A DNA stretch of 22,027 nucleotides from a virus: the IMG/VR virus record IMGVR_UViG_3300037193_001320, positions 1 through 22,027 of that record. One strand, 5' to 3'. The translations under genes and the position numbers were made by a program. The notes under the pieces are model-generated. The model saw only the letters and a list, made by a program, of their open reading frames with translations. It did no database searches and had not been told where the DNA came from. Of the stretch, positions 1 through 10,100 are shown one piece after another. Position 1 is the first letter of the stretch. Each line of letters opens with the position of its first letter.

Positions 1-56
1 GCGACCTCGCCCCGGGCGCCCTGGTGGAACCCGCCGGCGTCGACCTGGACGTGTAA
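1..56 (+). CDS. 3' end of an upstream gene (partial)
   Basis: The third frame is open from the left edge and ends at a TAA at 54-56, giving the last 17 residues (ending VDLDV). It lies 19 bases before the terminase start on the same strand, where phages often place the terminase small subunit. Too little is visible to name it, and a small subunit is only a positional guess. Confidence 0.5.
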   Translation, partial: DLAPGALVEPAGVDLDV

Positions 57-75
57 GCCCGCTGAGGGGGTGTCG

Positions 76-1722
76 ATGCCCCCCAAGACCGCCGGCCGGT
101 CGCGTGTCGGCGGCCGCGGACTGTCCCCGCTGGACCGGTTGAAGCTTGAGCGGCTGTTGCACCTGCGCGAGCTCCGCCGGCGGGCCGACGCCCGTAAACG
201 CGAGGTCACGTCGTCGCGGTGGTCCACGCCCGGGGACATGGCCCTGGAGTTGGACCCGGACAACACGATCCAGACGCCGGCGCTGGACGTGATCGACGCC
301 GCTGTGGGCCGGGTGTACCGCGGCGAGATTAAGCGGCTGATCATCAGCCTTCCGCCGCAGGAAGGCAAGAGTCAGCGGATCAGCCGGCGGACGCCGCTGT
401 GGTGGCTGAACCGCAACCCCGACGCCCGGATCGTCATCGCCTCGTACGAGCGGGGGGTGGCCCGCCGCTGGGGTCGCACGATCAAGAACGACATCGCGCA
501 GCACGGCGACACCCTCGGCCTGCGCGTCCGCGACGACACGTCCGCGGCGCACGAGTGGCAGCTCGACGGCGCCGAGGGCGGCGTCTACTGCGTCGGTATC
601 GGTGGCGCCCTCACTGGTCGGCCCGCCGACGTGATGATCGTCGACGACCCGCACAAGGGCCGCAAAGACGCCGACAGTGCGGTGCAGCGCGAGACCGTCT
701 GGGACTGGTGGACGGAGACCGCCCGAACGCGGTTCGGCGCGAACACCCCCGTAATCGTGATCATGACCCGGTGGCATGAGGACGACCTCGCCGGCCGGCT
801 CATCGACCACGACAAGGGTGCCTGGACCGTCGTCAACATCCCCGCCAAGGCCGACCACAACCCCGCCGAGGGCGGCACCGACCCGGTCGGCCGTCAGCCC
901 GGCGAATACCTCGAGTCGACGCGCGGCCGGCACATCACCCGCCCCATCGGCAAGTGCGAGCTCCACCCCGTCGGCATCACCAAGCCGGACGGCCAGGTGG
1001 TGGAGTGCTGCGACTGGGACGACATTCAGCACGACGTCGGCGCCCGCGGCTGGGAAGCCCTCTACCAGGGCAACCCCACCCCATCCACCGGCGCGATCTT
1101 CAAAAAGCATCACCTGCGCGACGCCCAGTACGACGCCCCGCAATGGACGGAACGGGCCGACGGGTCGATGTGGGCTGTCGGCTTCGACGAGGTGGTGGCC
1201 TCGTGGGACATGGCGTTCAAAGACACCGAGGGCTCCGACTACGTGTGCGGGCAGGTGTGGGGACGCCGCGGCATCCACGCCTACCTACTCGACCAGGTGT
1301 ACGGGCAGATGGACTTTGTGGCCACGTGCCACGCCGTCCGCGAGCTCGCCGTCCGCTGGCCGCAGGCCGTCCTCAAACTCGTCGAGGACAAGGCCAACGG
1401 CACCGCGGTCATCAACCAGCTGCGCCGCCAGGTCCCCGGCCTCGTCCCGGTGGAACCCGACGGCAGTAAGGCCGCCCGCGCCGCCGCGGTGTCGCCGTTC
1501 GTCGAGGCCGGCGAAGTGCACCTACCGGCACCGGAGCTTGCCCCCTGGGCCGGCTCCCTGATCGTCGAGCTCACCCAGTTCCCGCAGTCGCCGAACGACG
1601 ACCGGACCGACGCGTTCACGCAGGCCGTGAACCGGCTGCTACTCAACCCGCTGCTCACCGACGACTCGATCGTCGAGGACGACGAGGACGGACCGTCCGA
1701 GGGGTCGATCTCCCTCTACTGA
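76..1722 (+). CDS. terL: Phage terminase large subunit (ATPase plus nuclease)
   Basis: This is the motor that packages phage DNA into proheads and cuts it. Numbering from the GTG at 70, the N-terminal ATPase shows a Walker A-like PPQEGKS at 95-101, a Walker B VMIVDD at 188-193 and the coupling motif MTRWH at 232-236. The C-terminal RNase H-like nuclease shows acidic positions D380 (ASWDMAF), E439/D440 (VEDKANG) and D511/D514 (DDRTDAF), the usual pattern of this family. Length of about 550 residues is normal. I prefer ATG 76 because GAGGGGG ends five bases before it, while GTG 70 would sit inside that ribosome site. Between the two domains, residues 294-316 carry C296, H299, C313 and C314, a possible small metal-binding insertion. 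The gene is followed after 17 bases by a small ORF and then the portal gene. Confidence 0.95.
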   Translation: MPPKTAGRSRVGGRGLSPLDRLKLERLLHLRELRRRADARKREVTSSRWSTPGDMALELDPDNTIQTPALDVIDAAVGRVYRGEIKRLIISLPPQEGKSQRISRRTPLWWLNRNPDARIVIASYERGVARRWGRTIKNDIAQHGDTLGLRVRDDTSAAHEWQLDGAEGGVYCVGIGGALTGRPADVMIVDDPHKGRKDADSAVQRETVWDWWTETARTRFGANTPVIVIMTRWHEDDLAGRLIDHDKGAWTVVNIPAKADHNPAEGGTDPVGRQPGEYLESTRGRHITRPIGKCELHPVGITKPDGQVVECCDWDDIQHDVGARGWEALYQGNPTPSTGAIFKKHHLRDAQYDAPQWTERADGSMWAVGFDEVVASWDMAFKDTEGSDYVCGQVWGRRGIHAYLLDQVYGQMDFVATCHAVRELAVRWPQAVLKLVEDKANGTAVINQLRRQVPGLVPVEPDGSKAARAAAVSPFVEAGEVHLPAPELAPWAGSLIVELTQFPQSPNDDRTDAFTQAVNRLLLNPLLTDDSIVEDDEDGPSEGSISLY

Positions 1723-1739
1723 CCCCGGGAGGTTCCGCC

Positions 1740-2156
1740 GTGCCGCTGCACATCGTCCCCGAGCGGGAGGAAGGCCACCAGCGCGACGAGGCCTGCCCGT
1801 GCTCGCCGAGCAAAACCGAGGGGTACGCCACCGTCGGCGTCGGCCGGAACCGGCACCCGTACCGCGGGGAGATCGTCACGCACCGGCCGTTCGTCGAGGC
1901 GCCGACGCCCGCACCCGACGACGAGACCGCCGGCGATACCGACTGCGGCCACGTCATCGTCACCGAACACGGGGTCGAGCAGCACCACCAGATCCCCGAC
2001 GACAGCGTCCCGCACGCCCCCACAAGCGAGTGCGGCTGCAAGCCGCAGCGTGTCACCGCCGGCGGCCACGTCGTGTACGTGCACCCGGACCCGGACGGCG
2101 ACACCGACGCCGCCCTGTGGCATGAGCACGCCGACCAGGACGGGGGCGCCCAGTGA
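1740..2156 (+). CDS. Small Cys/His-rich protein between terminase and portal
   Basis: A GTG start has a good GGGAGG site seven bases upstream, and the stop overlaps the portal start by four bases (GTGA), so the gene belongs to the packaging operon and is probably translationally coupled to portal. The 138-residue product has no signal peptide or membrane segment. It has paired-cysteine motifs at CPC 19-21 and CGC 98-100, plus a CGH at 69-71 and several histidines (H82, H83), which suggests metal binding. The C-terminus is acidic and rich in Asp and His. I do not recognise the family. A head-associated or structural accessory role is inferred from position only. Confidence 0.75.
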   Translation: MPLHIVPEREEGHQRDEACPCSPSKTEGYATVGVGRNRHPYRGEIVTHRPFVEAPTPAPDDETAGDTDCGHVIVTEHGVEQHHQIPDDSVPHAPTSECGCKPQRVTAGGHVVYVHPDPDGDTDAALWHEHADQDGGAQ

Positions 2157-4111
2157 CGACCGCCGCCAGGCCCCGCCGGTCACGTCGGGAACCCGCCCCG
2201 TCCCGTAGCACCGTCGAAGCTGCGCTCCGCGGCGAACTCGCCATCGTGCAGGACAACCTCGAGCTGGCCGTCCGCCGGTTGCAGGAATCCGTGGCCGCCG
2301 GCGCCTCGCCGTTCTCTGGTGAGCTGTCCGAGGCCGGCGTCGCCGACCTGGAGCGGCAGCTGGTCATGGACCCCGGTTGGCGGGTCTTCGCTGTCCTCGC
2401 CGAGCGGGAGTTCTCCGCCGACGGCATGGTCATGCTGCGGAAGGTGTGCCGCCTCTCGGCGATCGCCAACCCGCTGATCAAGCGTGGCCTGAACCTGCGC
2501 GCGTTCTACGTGTGGGGGCAGGGCTGCCAAATCGTCGCCCGCGCCAACGGCAAGAACCGCGACAACGCCGACGAGCAGGACGTGCAGGCCGTCCTCGCCG
2601 AACACATCGCCGACCCGGGCAACCAGCGCGCCTTGTACGGCCAGCAGGCCCGCGAGGAGAACGAACTCGCCCTCGGCACCGACGGCGACGTGTTCATCAG
2701 CCTCTACACCAAGCCGCAGTCCGGATGGGTCCAGACCCGCACGATCCTCGCCGACGAAGTCGCCGACATCATCAGCAACCCCGAGGACAAGGCAGAGCCG
2801 TGGTTCTACCACCGGGTGTGGGCTTTGGACGGCTTCAACGCGGACGGCACGCCCCGGCACGGGCAGGCCGAGATGCTGTACCCCGACGTCGACTACAGGC
2901 CGAAGGTCAAGCTGGCCCGGTTCGCCGGGAAGAAGATCGCCTGGGACACCCCGGTCGTGCACGTTGCGGTGAACCGGCCGAAGGGCTGGCTCCGCGGCAT
3001 CCCCGACGCGTACAGCGTCATCAACTGGTCGCGGGCGTACAAGGAGTTCCTCGAGCAGTGGGCCGGCCTCATGCGTTCGCTGGCGAAATTCGCGTGGCGC
3101 CTCACCGCCGAAGGTAAGCAACGAGAGCAGGCCAAGACAGCGATGGCCGCGGCGACCGCCGCCCGTACCCGCGGCGGCGAAGAGCCGGTCGGGTCGGTCG
3201 CGTTTACTCCGCCGGGGGCGTCCCTCGAGGCGATCCCGAAGTCCGGCGCGGTCATCGACTCGATGAGTGGCCGGCCCCTGGCGATGATGGTCGCCGCCGG
3301 TCTCAACGTGCCCGTCACCATGCTGCTCGCCGACCCCGGGCAGACCGGTGCCCGGGCGACCGCGGAAACCCTGGACTGGCCCACCGAGCTCGGCATGAAG
3401 TCCCGCCGTGAACTGTGGAGCGCCGCCCAGCTACGCATCGCCCGGTACGTGATCGCGGAGAGTGTCCGCGCGTCCCGCGGCAAACTCAAAGGCAAGATCG
3501 ACACCGATCGGGTTACCGGCCGGGAAGTCGTCATCCTCGCCGGCGACACCGACGACACCATCGACGTCGTCTGGCCGCCGCTGGACAAGCAGGACCCGAA
3601 GGCGGTCATCGACGCCGTGGTGGCGTCGAACGCCACCGGCACGGTCAAGCCGGATCTGGTGCTGCGCCTGATCCTGGACGCCCTGGGCGTCCGCGAGGCC
3701 GAAGCAATCGTCAACGAGATGCTCGACGACGAGGGCAACTTCAAATGGCCCAGCACGGGCGCACCCGCCGGGCCTGGGCAGCAGGCCGCCGACCTTGCCC
3801 GTACCGGCGGTGACCCGGCGGCCGCCGGTGTCGGCTCGATGCGACCCGACGGAAGGCCCGCAGATATGCCACCGGACACACCGGCCGAACCGACCGCGCC
3901 GACCGAGGAAGGTGTCAGCGCCGACGCGATGGCCCGGCAGGCAGACGCCGACTTCGGCCTGTTCGGCGGCACCGGCGCCGACGCCGAGAAGGACACGGGC
4001 GGCGAAGCGGACCCTGCCGGCGGGGAGCCGGCCGCCGCGGTGGCCGAGGACGAAGCGAGCACCGACGGCCCACCCGCCGAGCTGTACGACCCGACGTTTT
4101 TCAAGCTGTAA
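2153..4111 (+). CDS. Phage portal protein
   Basis: The portal forms the ring at the capsid vertex through which DNA enters and leaves, and it nucleates head assembly with terminase and scaffold. The 652-residue product has the expected core: NPLIKRGLNLRAFYVWG around residues 104-120, then the region holding RGIPDAYSVINW and KEFLEQWAGLMRSLAKFAW near 282-316, typical of the clip/stem part of actinophage portals. About 120 residues at the C-terminus (from roughly 525) are acidic, Pro/Ala/Gly rich and probably disordered, ending in YDPTFFKL. The start is a GTG overlapping the previous stop, with no strong ribosome site of its own, so coupling is likely. Order terminase-small protein-portal supports the call. 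A family search would be needed to place it more precisely. Confidence 0.93.
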   Translation: MTTAARPRRSRREPAPSRSTVEAALRGELAIVQDNLELAVRRLQESVAAGASPFSGELSEAGVADLERQLVMDPGWRVFAVLAEREFSADGMVMLRKVCRLSAIANPLIKRGLNLRAFYVWGQGCQIVARANGKNRDNADEQDVQAVLAEHIADPGNQRALYGQQAREENELALGTDGDVFISLYTKPQSGWVQTRTILADEVADIISNPEDKAEPWFYHRVWALDGFNADGTPRHGQAEMLYPDVDYRPKVKLARFAGKKIAWDTPVVHVAVNRPKGWLRGIPDAYSVINWSRAYKEFLEQWAGLMRSLAKFAWRLTAEGKQREQAKTAMAAATAARTRGGEEPVGSVAFTPPGASLEAIPKSGAVIDSMSGRPLAMMVAAGLNVPVTMLLADPGQTGARATAETLDWPTELGMKSRRELWSAAQLRIARYVIAESVRASRGKLKGKIDTDRVTGREVVILAGDTDDTIDVVWPPLDKQDPKAVIDAVVASNATGTVKPDLVLRLILDALGVREAEAIVNEMLDDEGNFKWPSTGAPAGPGQQAADLARTGGDPAAAGVGSMRPDGRPADMPPDTPAEPTAPTEEGVSADAMARQADADFGLFGGTGADAEKDTGGEADPAGGEPAAAVAEDEASTDGPPAELYDPTFFKL

Positions 4112-4183
4112 CCGCCCTCCGGACGGCGACGGCGCTGACACCGCCTGCGCTCATCGCGGCTGACCAGAAAGGGCGGGCGGACT

Positions 4184-7100
4184 GTGGCCGTGGCCAAGAC
4201 CAAGAGGAAGTGGAACCCGTCGCACCACCCGCGGGACTCCCGCGGCCGGTTCACTCGGTCATCGACGCGGGTGATGCAGGCCGCCGACCGTAAACGCGCG
4301 ACGGCAGGGCAGCAGGGCTTCAACCCGGCCAAACTCGACGACGCCGCCGCCCGCGCGGAGTGGCTGCAGCAGGCTTCCGCGGCCACCCCGTCACCGGAAG
4401 GGTCGGCGATCTCCCGCTACCTGGACGGCGGGTGGCGCGACGACAACCCGCGGCTCCGGGCAGGGAAGCCGGTCGACGGCGTGGACCAGCTCGACGCCGC
4501 CTTCGAGCCGCTGGACGAAGACGTCATGCTGCGCCGCGTCGTCCCCGCCGCGATGTTCGCGCACATCCCAATCGACGCGCTCGTCGGGATGAAGGTCCGC
4601 GACGCCGCCCCGGCCTCGGCGTCTCTGGACCACACCGGCCCGGGCCACCCGGGCGCCGTGACCATGCACATCGCCGCCCCCGCCGGAACGCGCGCGTTCG
4701 TCAACGACGACGCCGGCGAGGTCCTACTCATGCGCGACACCGAGGTCGCGATCACCCGGGCCGTGCAACGCGACGACGGGCAAGGCTGGGACCTGTACGG
4801 GGTGGTCATCCCCCGCACCGACACACCCGCCCGGCCCAAGAAGCGTGCGGATGACGACGCTGGCGGCGACACTGAGCCCGCCGCCGCGGCCGTGCCCGCC
4901 GGCGACCAGGCCGGCGCCGGGGACGGCGGCGACCGGGGGGTTACGACACCACCCGCTGCCGCCCCGGCGCCCACCGACGACACCACGCCAGCCGACGACA
5001 CGGCCCCGACGGCTGGCACCCCTGCGCCCAAAGCCAGCGCGGCCGCAGAGCCGGCCGCGGCCGCAGAGCCAGCCGCTGCTGCTGCCGCCAAGGCGCCCGA
5101 GGCAAAGGACCCCGCACAGCTGGCCGAGCCTGGCGATCTCCCCGGCGACGCCCGCACCCTCGGCGACGTGGTCCGCGGCGGCGGCATCCTGCCCACCGAC
5201 GCGGACGAAGAGCTCGTCCGTGCGTACCTGCTCGCCCGCATCGGCACGTTCGCCGACCCGAAGAGCGGCATCACCGCCGAACCCCGGGTGGCCATGGCCG
5301 ACGGTCGAATCACGCTGCGGTACAACCTGACGCACCCCGAGCAGGGGAAGGTCGGATCCGCGAAGCGGCGGATCCTGGCGAATGCCATCACCGGCGAGCC
5401 GTACGTGATCAACGAACACCTGGAGATCGACAACCCGGACCTGCGCGGCGCCGGCTTCGCCGCCCGGTTCAACCGCCGCAACGAGGCGTTCTTCCTGGCG
5501 AACGGCATCAACACCGTCCGACTGACCGCGAATACGGACGTCGGCGGGTACGCCTGGGCCCGCGACGGCTACGACTTCGACGGCGTGTGGGGCGCCGAGG
5601 ACCTGGCCGGGCAGTTGGGCACGTGGATGGCCGACGGAGACCGCGCAGCAGGGTGGGACGACACCACCCGGGCGGCCGCGCAGGACCTCACCGACCGGTC
5701 GCTGGCCGCGTCGGCGGAATACGACCGGCTGATGCGCGGCGGCACAATGAACGCCCGCGACGCGTTCGACGCCGCCCTTGAGCTCGCCCCGACACCGCTC
5801 GAGTTCGCCATGCTCGGCTGGACTCCCGGCACCGGCGGCGGCAAGGCCGCGATGTGGCCCGGCAAAGAGTTCCTCCTCGGTCGGCAGTGGAACGGCGTCA
5901 AGGACCTGCGGACGCCCGCCGCCGGCGACGACTCGGACGCTGGCACCAGTGCGCCCGCCGCCGGCAACCTCGCACCCGAGGGCACCCCGCTGGCCGCCCT
6001 GTCACCCGCCGACCAGGCCCGGGTCCGGATCGCCGTCGCCGACCACGCCGCGGCCATCTTCAACGCCCCGATGATCGGCGGTAGCCGCGACGACGTGGCC
6101 CGCTACCTGTCCGAGGGGAAGCTGGCCGCGGTCACCGACCGGCACGACCTCAAGACCGTGTGGCCGGCCGTCGCGCAGGCCCTCGCCGCCGACCCGGACG
6201 CGGTCAACCGCAGCGACGCCGACCGCAAGGCCGCCGCAGCCCAGCGCACCGAGGCCGCCGAAGGCCTCGCCGGCGAGGCCGCCGCGGCGATGAAGGCCGG
6301 CGACTACGACACCGCCCTGGCGAAGATCGACCAGGGTGAGCAGACCGACCCGGATCACCGCACCGGCCGCGACCGCGGCTGGCCGGAGCTCCGCTCCATC
6401 GTCGAGCGCCGTCGTGACGCGGCGGCCGCCGAGAACACCGCCGCGGCCGCCGAACTCGCCCCCGAGGCCCCTGCGGCTGGCACCGGTGCGCCCGGCGACG
6501 GCCCAGACATCAGCGACGCCCCGAAGGACGTGATCCGGGCCGCAGTCGGCGACGACCGGTACCGGCAGATCCGCAGCGCCACGGTGTTCAGCGGCGGCGA
6601 CCTGGCCGCCGAGCTCACCCCGGCGGAGAAGACCGCCATTCGCGACGCGATCGACGGCGAACCGCTGGACCACAACCGGATCACTGCGGCGATCGGCGCC
6701 CAGCGATACAACGCGATCTTCGCCGGTGCTGTCATGCCGAGCACCCGTGACGTCGACCGGCCGGCAGCCATCCGGGCGGCGCTGGCCGCCCAACTGACCG
6801 ACGACGAGAAAGGGCGCCTCGCCGCCACCCCAGCAACGCCCGAGGCCGGCGCCCGTGACCTATCAGGCGCCCCCGCCGGCAGCCTCGCGGCGAGCGTGCA
6901 CAGTGGTATCAAGTCCCGCCGCGCCCTGTCCGGCGGCGCGTCCGGCGCCCTGGTCGAGCTGGTCACGTTCAACGACGGCAAGCAGGCGGTCCGCAAGACC
7001 GCCGACGCCGGAAGCCGCTTCTCCGACCACGAGGACCTCAGCCCACGAGACCAGCAAGACGCCGAAGAGCTCGGCGCCCTGGTCGCTGGCGCGTTCGGAG

Positions 7101-10100
7101 TGCGCGTGCCGGAAGTGGTACGCGAAAGCGACGACACCGCGTACTTCGAGTTCCTACCCGGCAAGACCGGCACCGCGATCGCCGTCGAAGCGGACGACAA
7201 GGTGGGCGCCCTCGTCCGGTACGCCGACTCCGACGCCGGCAAGCGCATGGGCCTCGCGGACATCGTGATGGCGAACCCGGACCGCAACGGCGGCAACTGG
7301 CTCGCCGATGGCGACGACCTCGCCGGCATCGACCACGCCCTCTCGTTCGACTACGGCGAGCAGGACCCGGGCGACGCCCCGGCTGACGGCCCGGCCGGCG
7401 ACCGCTTCCAACGGCACTACCTCGCCGGCGACGGTGGAGACGCCGCCGGCTGGATTGACAACCCGCTCACCGCGGCGGACGTGACCGAGGCCCGTGCCCG
7501 GCTGGCCGCCCTGCGCCCCGAGTTCGACCGCCTCGGCCGCGGCGGCTGGCACGACGCCGCCACCGCCCGGTTCGCTGCGGTGGCCGCACACGCCAGAGGC
7601 GACCGCAACCTGATCGCCTCGAACGCCCCAGAGACGCCCGCCGCCCCGACGGCTGGCACCAGTACGCCCGACGCCGCAGAGGCGAAGCTGCCCCGCACGC
7701 AGGCTAAGGCCCTGGCCATCCTGCGTGACATGGACACCGGCGAGGTCTCCGAGTATCACTGGCGGACCGCCGGCGGCGCGATCTCCGCCATTCAGCAGCT
7801 CGAACGCAAGGGGTACGTGACCCGCCGCAAGTTGCCGTTCGTAATGCCGACCGGCCCGTACAAAGGCGAGACGTTCGACGAGTGGCACTACACCCTCGCC
7901 GACCAGCCCACACCGGCCGAGACGCCCGCCGGCGACGCCGATACCCCGACGGCTGGCATCCCTGCGCTCGCCGTCGCCGGCCCGGCCGACCTCGCCGCCG
8001 CGATCGCCAGCGGCGAGACCGCGGTCCAACCACTCACCGGCGGCGCCAACGGCAAGGTCGAGCTCGTCACCTACCAGGACGGCACCATCGCGGTCCGGAA
8101 GACCCCGGTACCGAACGACAACGACCCAACGCCGGCCGAGGAGCAGGCCGACGCTGAAGAGCTGTCCGCACTGGTCTACCGCGCGCTGGGCGCCAACGTG
8201 CCCCGGGTGTACCGCTCCGGCCCCGAGCAGGTCGTTCAGGACTACATGCCGGGCCGCTCCGGCAGCGACTACAGCAACGACGACCGCGAACGGTTCGTGG
8301 ACAGCGACGCCGGCCGGCTACTCGGCCTCGGTGACATTCTGATCGCTAACCAGGACCGGCACTCGTCCAACTGGCAGGTCGACGACGACGGCAACCTCAT
8401 CGGCATCGATCACGCGCTGGCCTACGAGTTCAACCAGCTGATCGACGCCGATGGCGAGTTCGTTGCCGAAGAGCCCCCGGGTGCCCCGTTCGCCCCGGGT
8501 GGCGTCTTCGCCGTCCCGTTCCTGGTCCCGTACGGCCAGCGCGGCGACGGCGACGGGTGGGCCGACCACGACTTCACCCCCGCCGATATGGACGTGGCCC
8601 GCGCCCGGCTGGACGCGCTGCAGCCGAGGTTCGCCGAGGCCGGGCGCGGTGACTGGCACGCCATGATGATGGCCCGGTTCGATGGGCTGGCCGCGCACGC
8701 GACGGGCACCCGGAACCGGATCGCCGACAACGACCAGCCGGCGGCCGGCGCGAGTGCACCCGAGGTGCCGGGCGGCGCCCGGATTCCCGGCGAAGGCGGC
8801 GAACGGCCGAACCCGCGGGACGACCCGGCCGGCTGGGCGGCTGCCTCCACCGACGCCGAGCTCGCCGACACCGCAACCAAGCGTGGGCTGCTCCCGCGGG
8901 TCAAGAAGGCGATCGCCGAAGAGCAGCGCATCCGCGCCCTGTCGCCGGAAGAGCGCGCCGCCCTCGCCGCTGGTCCGCCGCCGCGGATGCAGGACCCGCA
9001 GTACAAGAAGGACTACGAGCGCGGCTGGCAGGCATCGAAGCGCAACGCCCCGAACGGCCTGGAAAAGGCCGACGCCCGCAACGAGGTCGACGCCTGGTAC
9101 GACGGCTGGTCCGACTACTCGGTGGACGCCCCGAAGTGGTCCACCCCCCGCGAAGACGACGCGAACGACCGCGGCCTCGCCGCCGGCGAACCCCTGTTTC
9201 AGGTGGTCACCTACTACGTCGACCCCGACACCGGAGAGCGCCGCGAATCCGGGCCACGCGAGTCGTTCTACGGCCGCGAACGGCTGTCCCTGTTCCTCAA
9301 GGGCCACGCCGGCGTCGACATCGCCCCGGTCGCGATCGTCAGGGACGCCCCGGGCAGCGCGGCCAGCCGCAACGGCCGGAACGTGTTCGAGTGGACATCC
9401 ACGCCGCAAGCCCCGGCATCCACCCTGCAAACCCCGGCGGCTGGCACCAGTGCACCCGCTCCCGGCAGCCCCGAAGAGGTCCTAACCTGGACCGTCACCC
9501 AAAACCCCGACGGTCTCTGGCAGTACACCAGGCCCGACGGCAAGCAGTGGGGATTCACCTTCGCAACGGAGGACGACGCCCAGGCAGCGCTTGACGCCCT
9601 GTACGAGGCGCGCGGCGGCATACCCGACCCAGAAGTGGCCCGCGCCCGGCGGCTGGCGCGGCTCAACCAGACAACCCTGATCGGTCAAGCCGCGCCGACC
9701 CCGGCCGGTGACGTCGTGGTCGGTGGCGCCCTGGTCCGGGACGCTCTGCGGCCCCTCGACGTGATCGGCGTCCGCGCGTACACGCAGGCCGGCGTCGACC
9801 GGGTCGAGATCACTATGCGGTCGGGCGGCGGCATCTTGTCTGCCGACTACACCGCCGACTTCGACCTGGCGTATGTGTCTCCGGACGCCCGGACCGAGCC
9901 GGCACCGCCGGTCACCGACGACGAGCGCCGCAGGATGGGGCAGGCCCCGGTCGCTGACGTGGCGCCCCGGACCGCCCGCGCTGCCGCAGACCTCGCCGGC
10001 CGGCGTATGCGCGCCGGCGACATCGACGGTGCGCTCGCCGCGATCGCCGCGGGTGAGGCCATCGACCCGGACTTCCGGAACCTACCCGGGCACAACTGGG

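Noticed and set aside
776-1561. Overlapping plus-strand frame inside terminase
   Set aside because: Its Ser/Thr/Pro/Arg-rich composition is typical of a frame shadow; terminase motifs run through the other frame.
2180-3121. Antisense open frame across the portal gene
   Set aside because: It is explained by GC bias of the portal codons; it has no motif and no separate start site.
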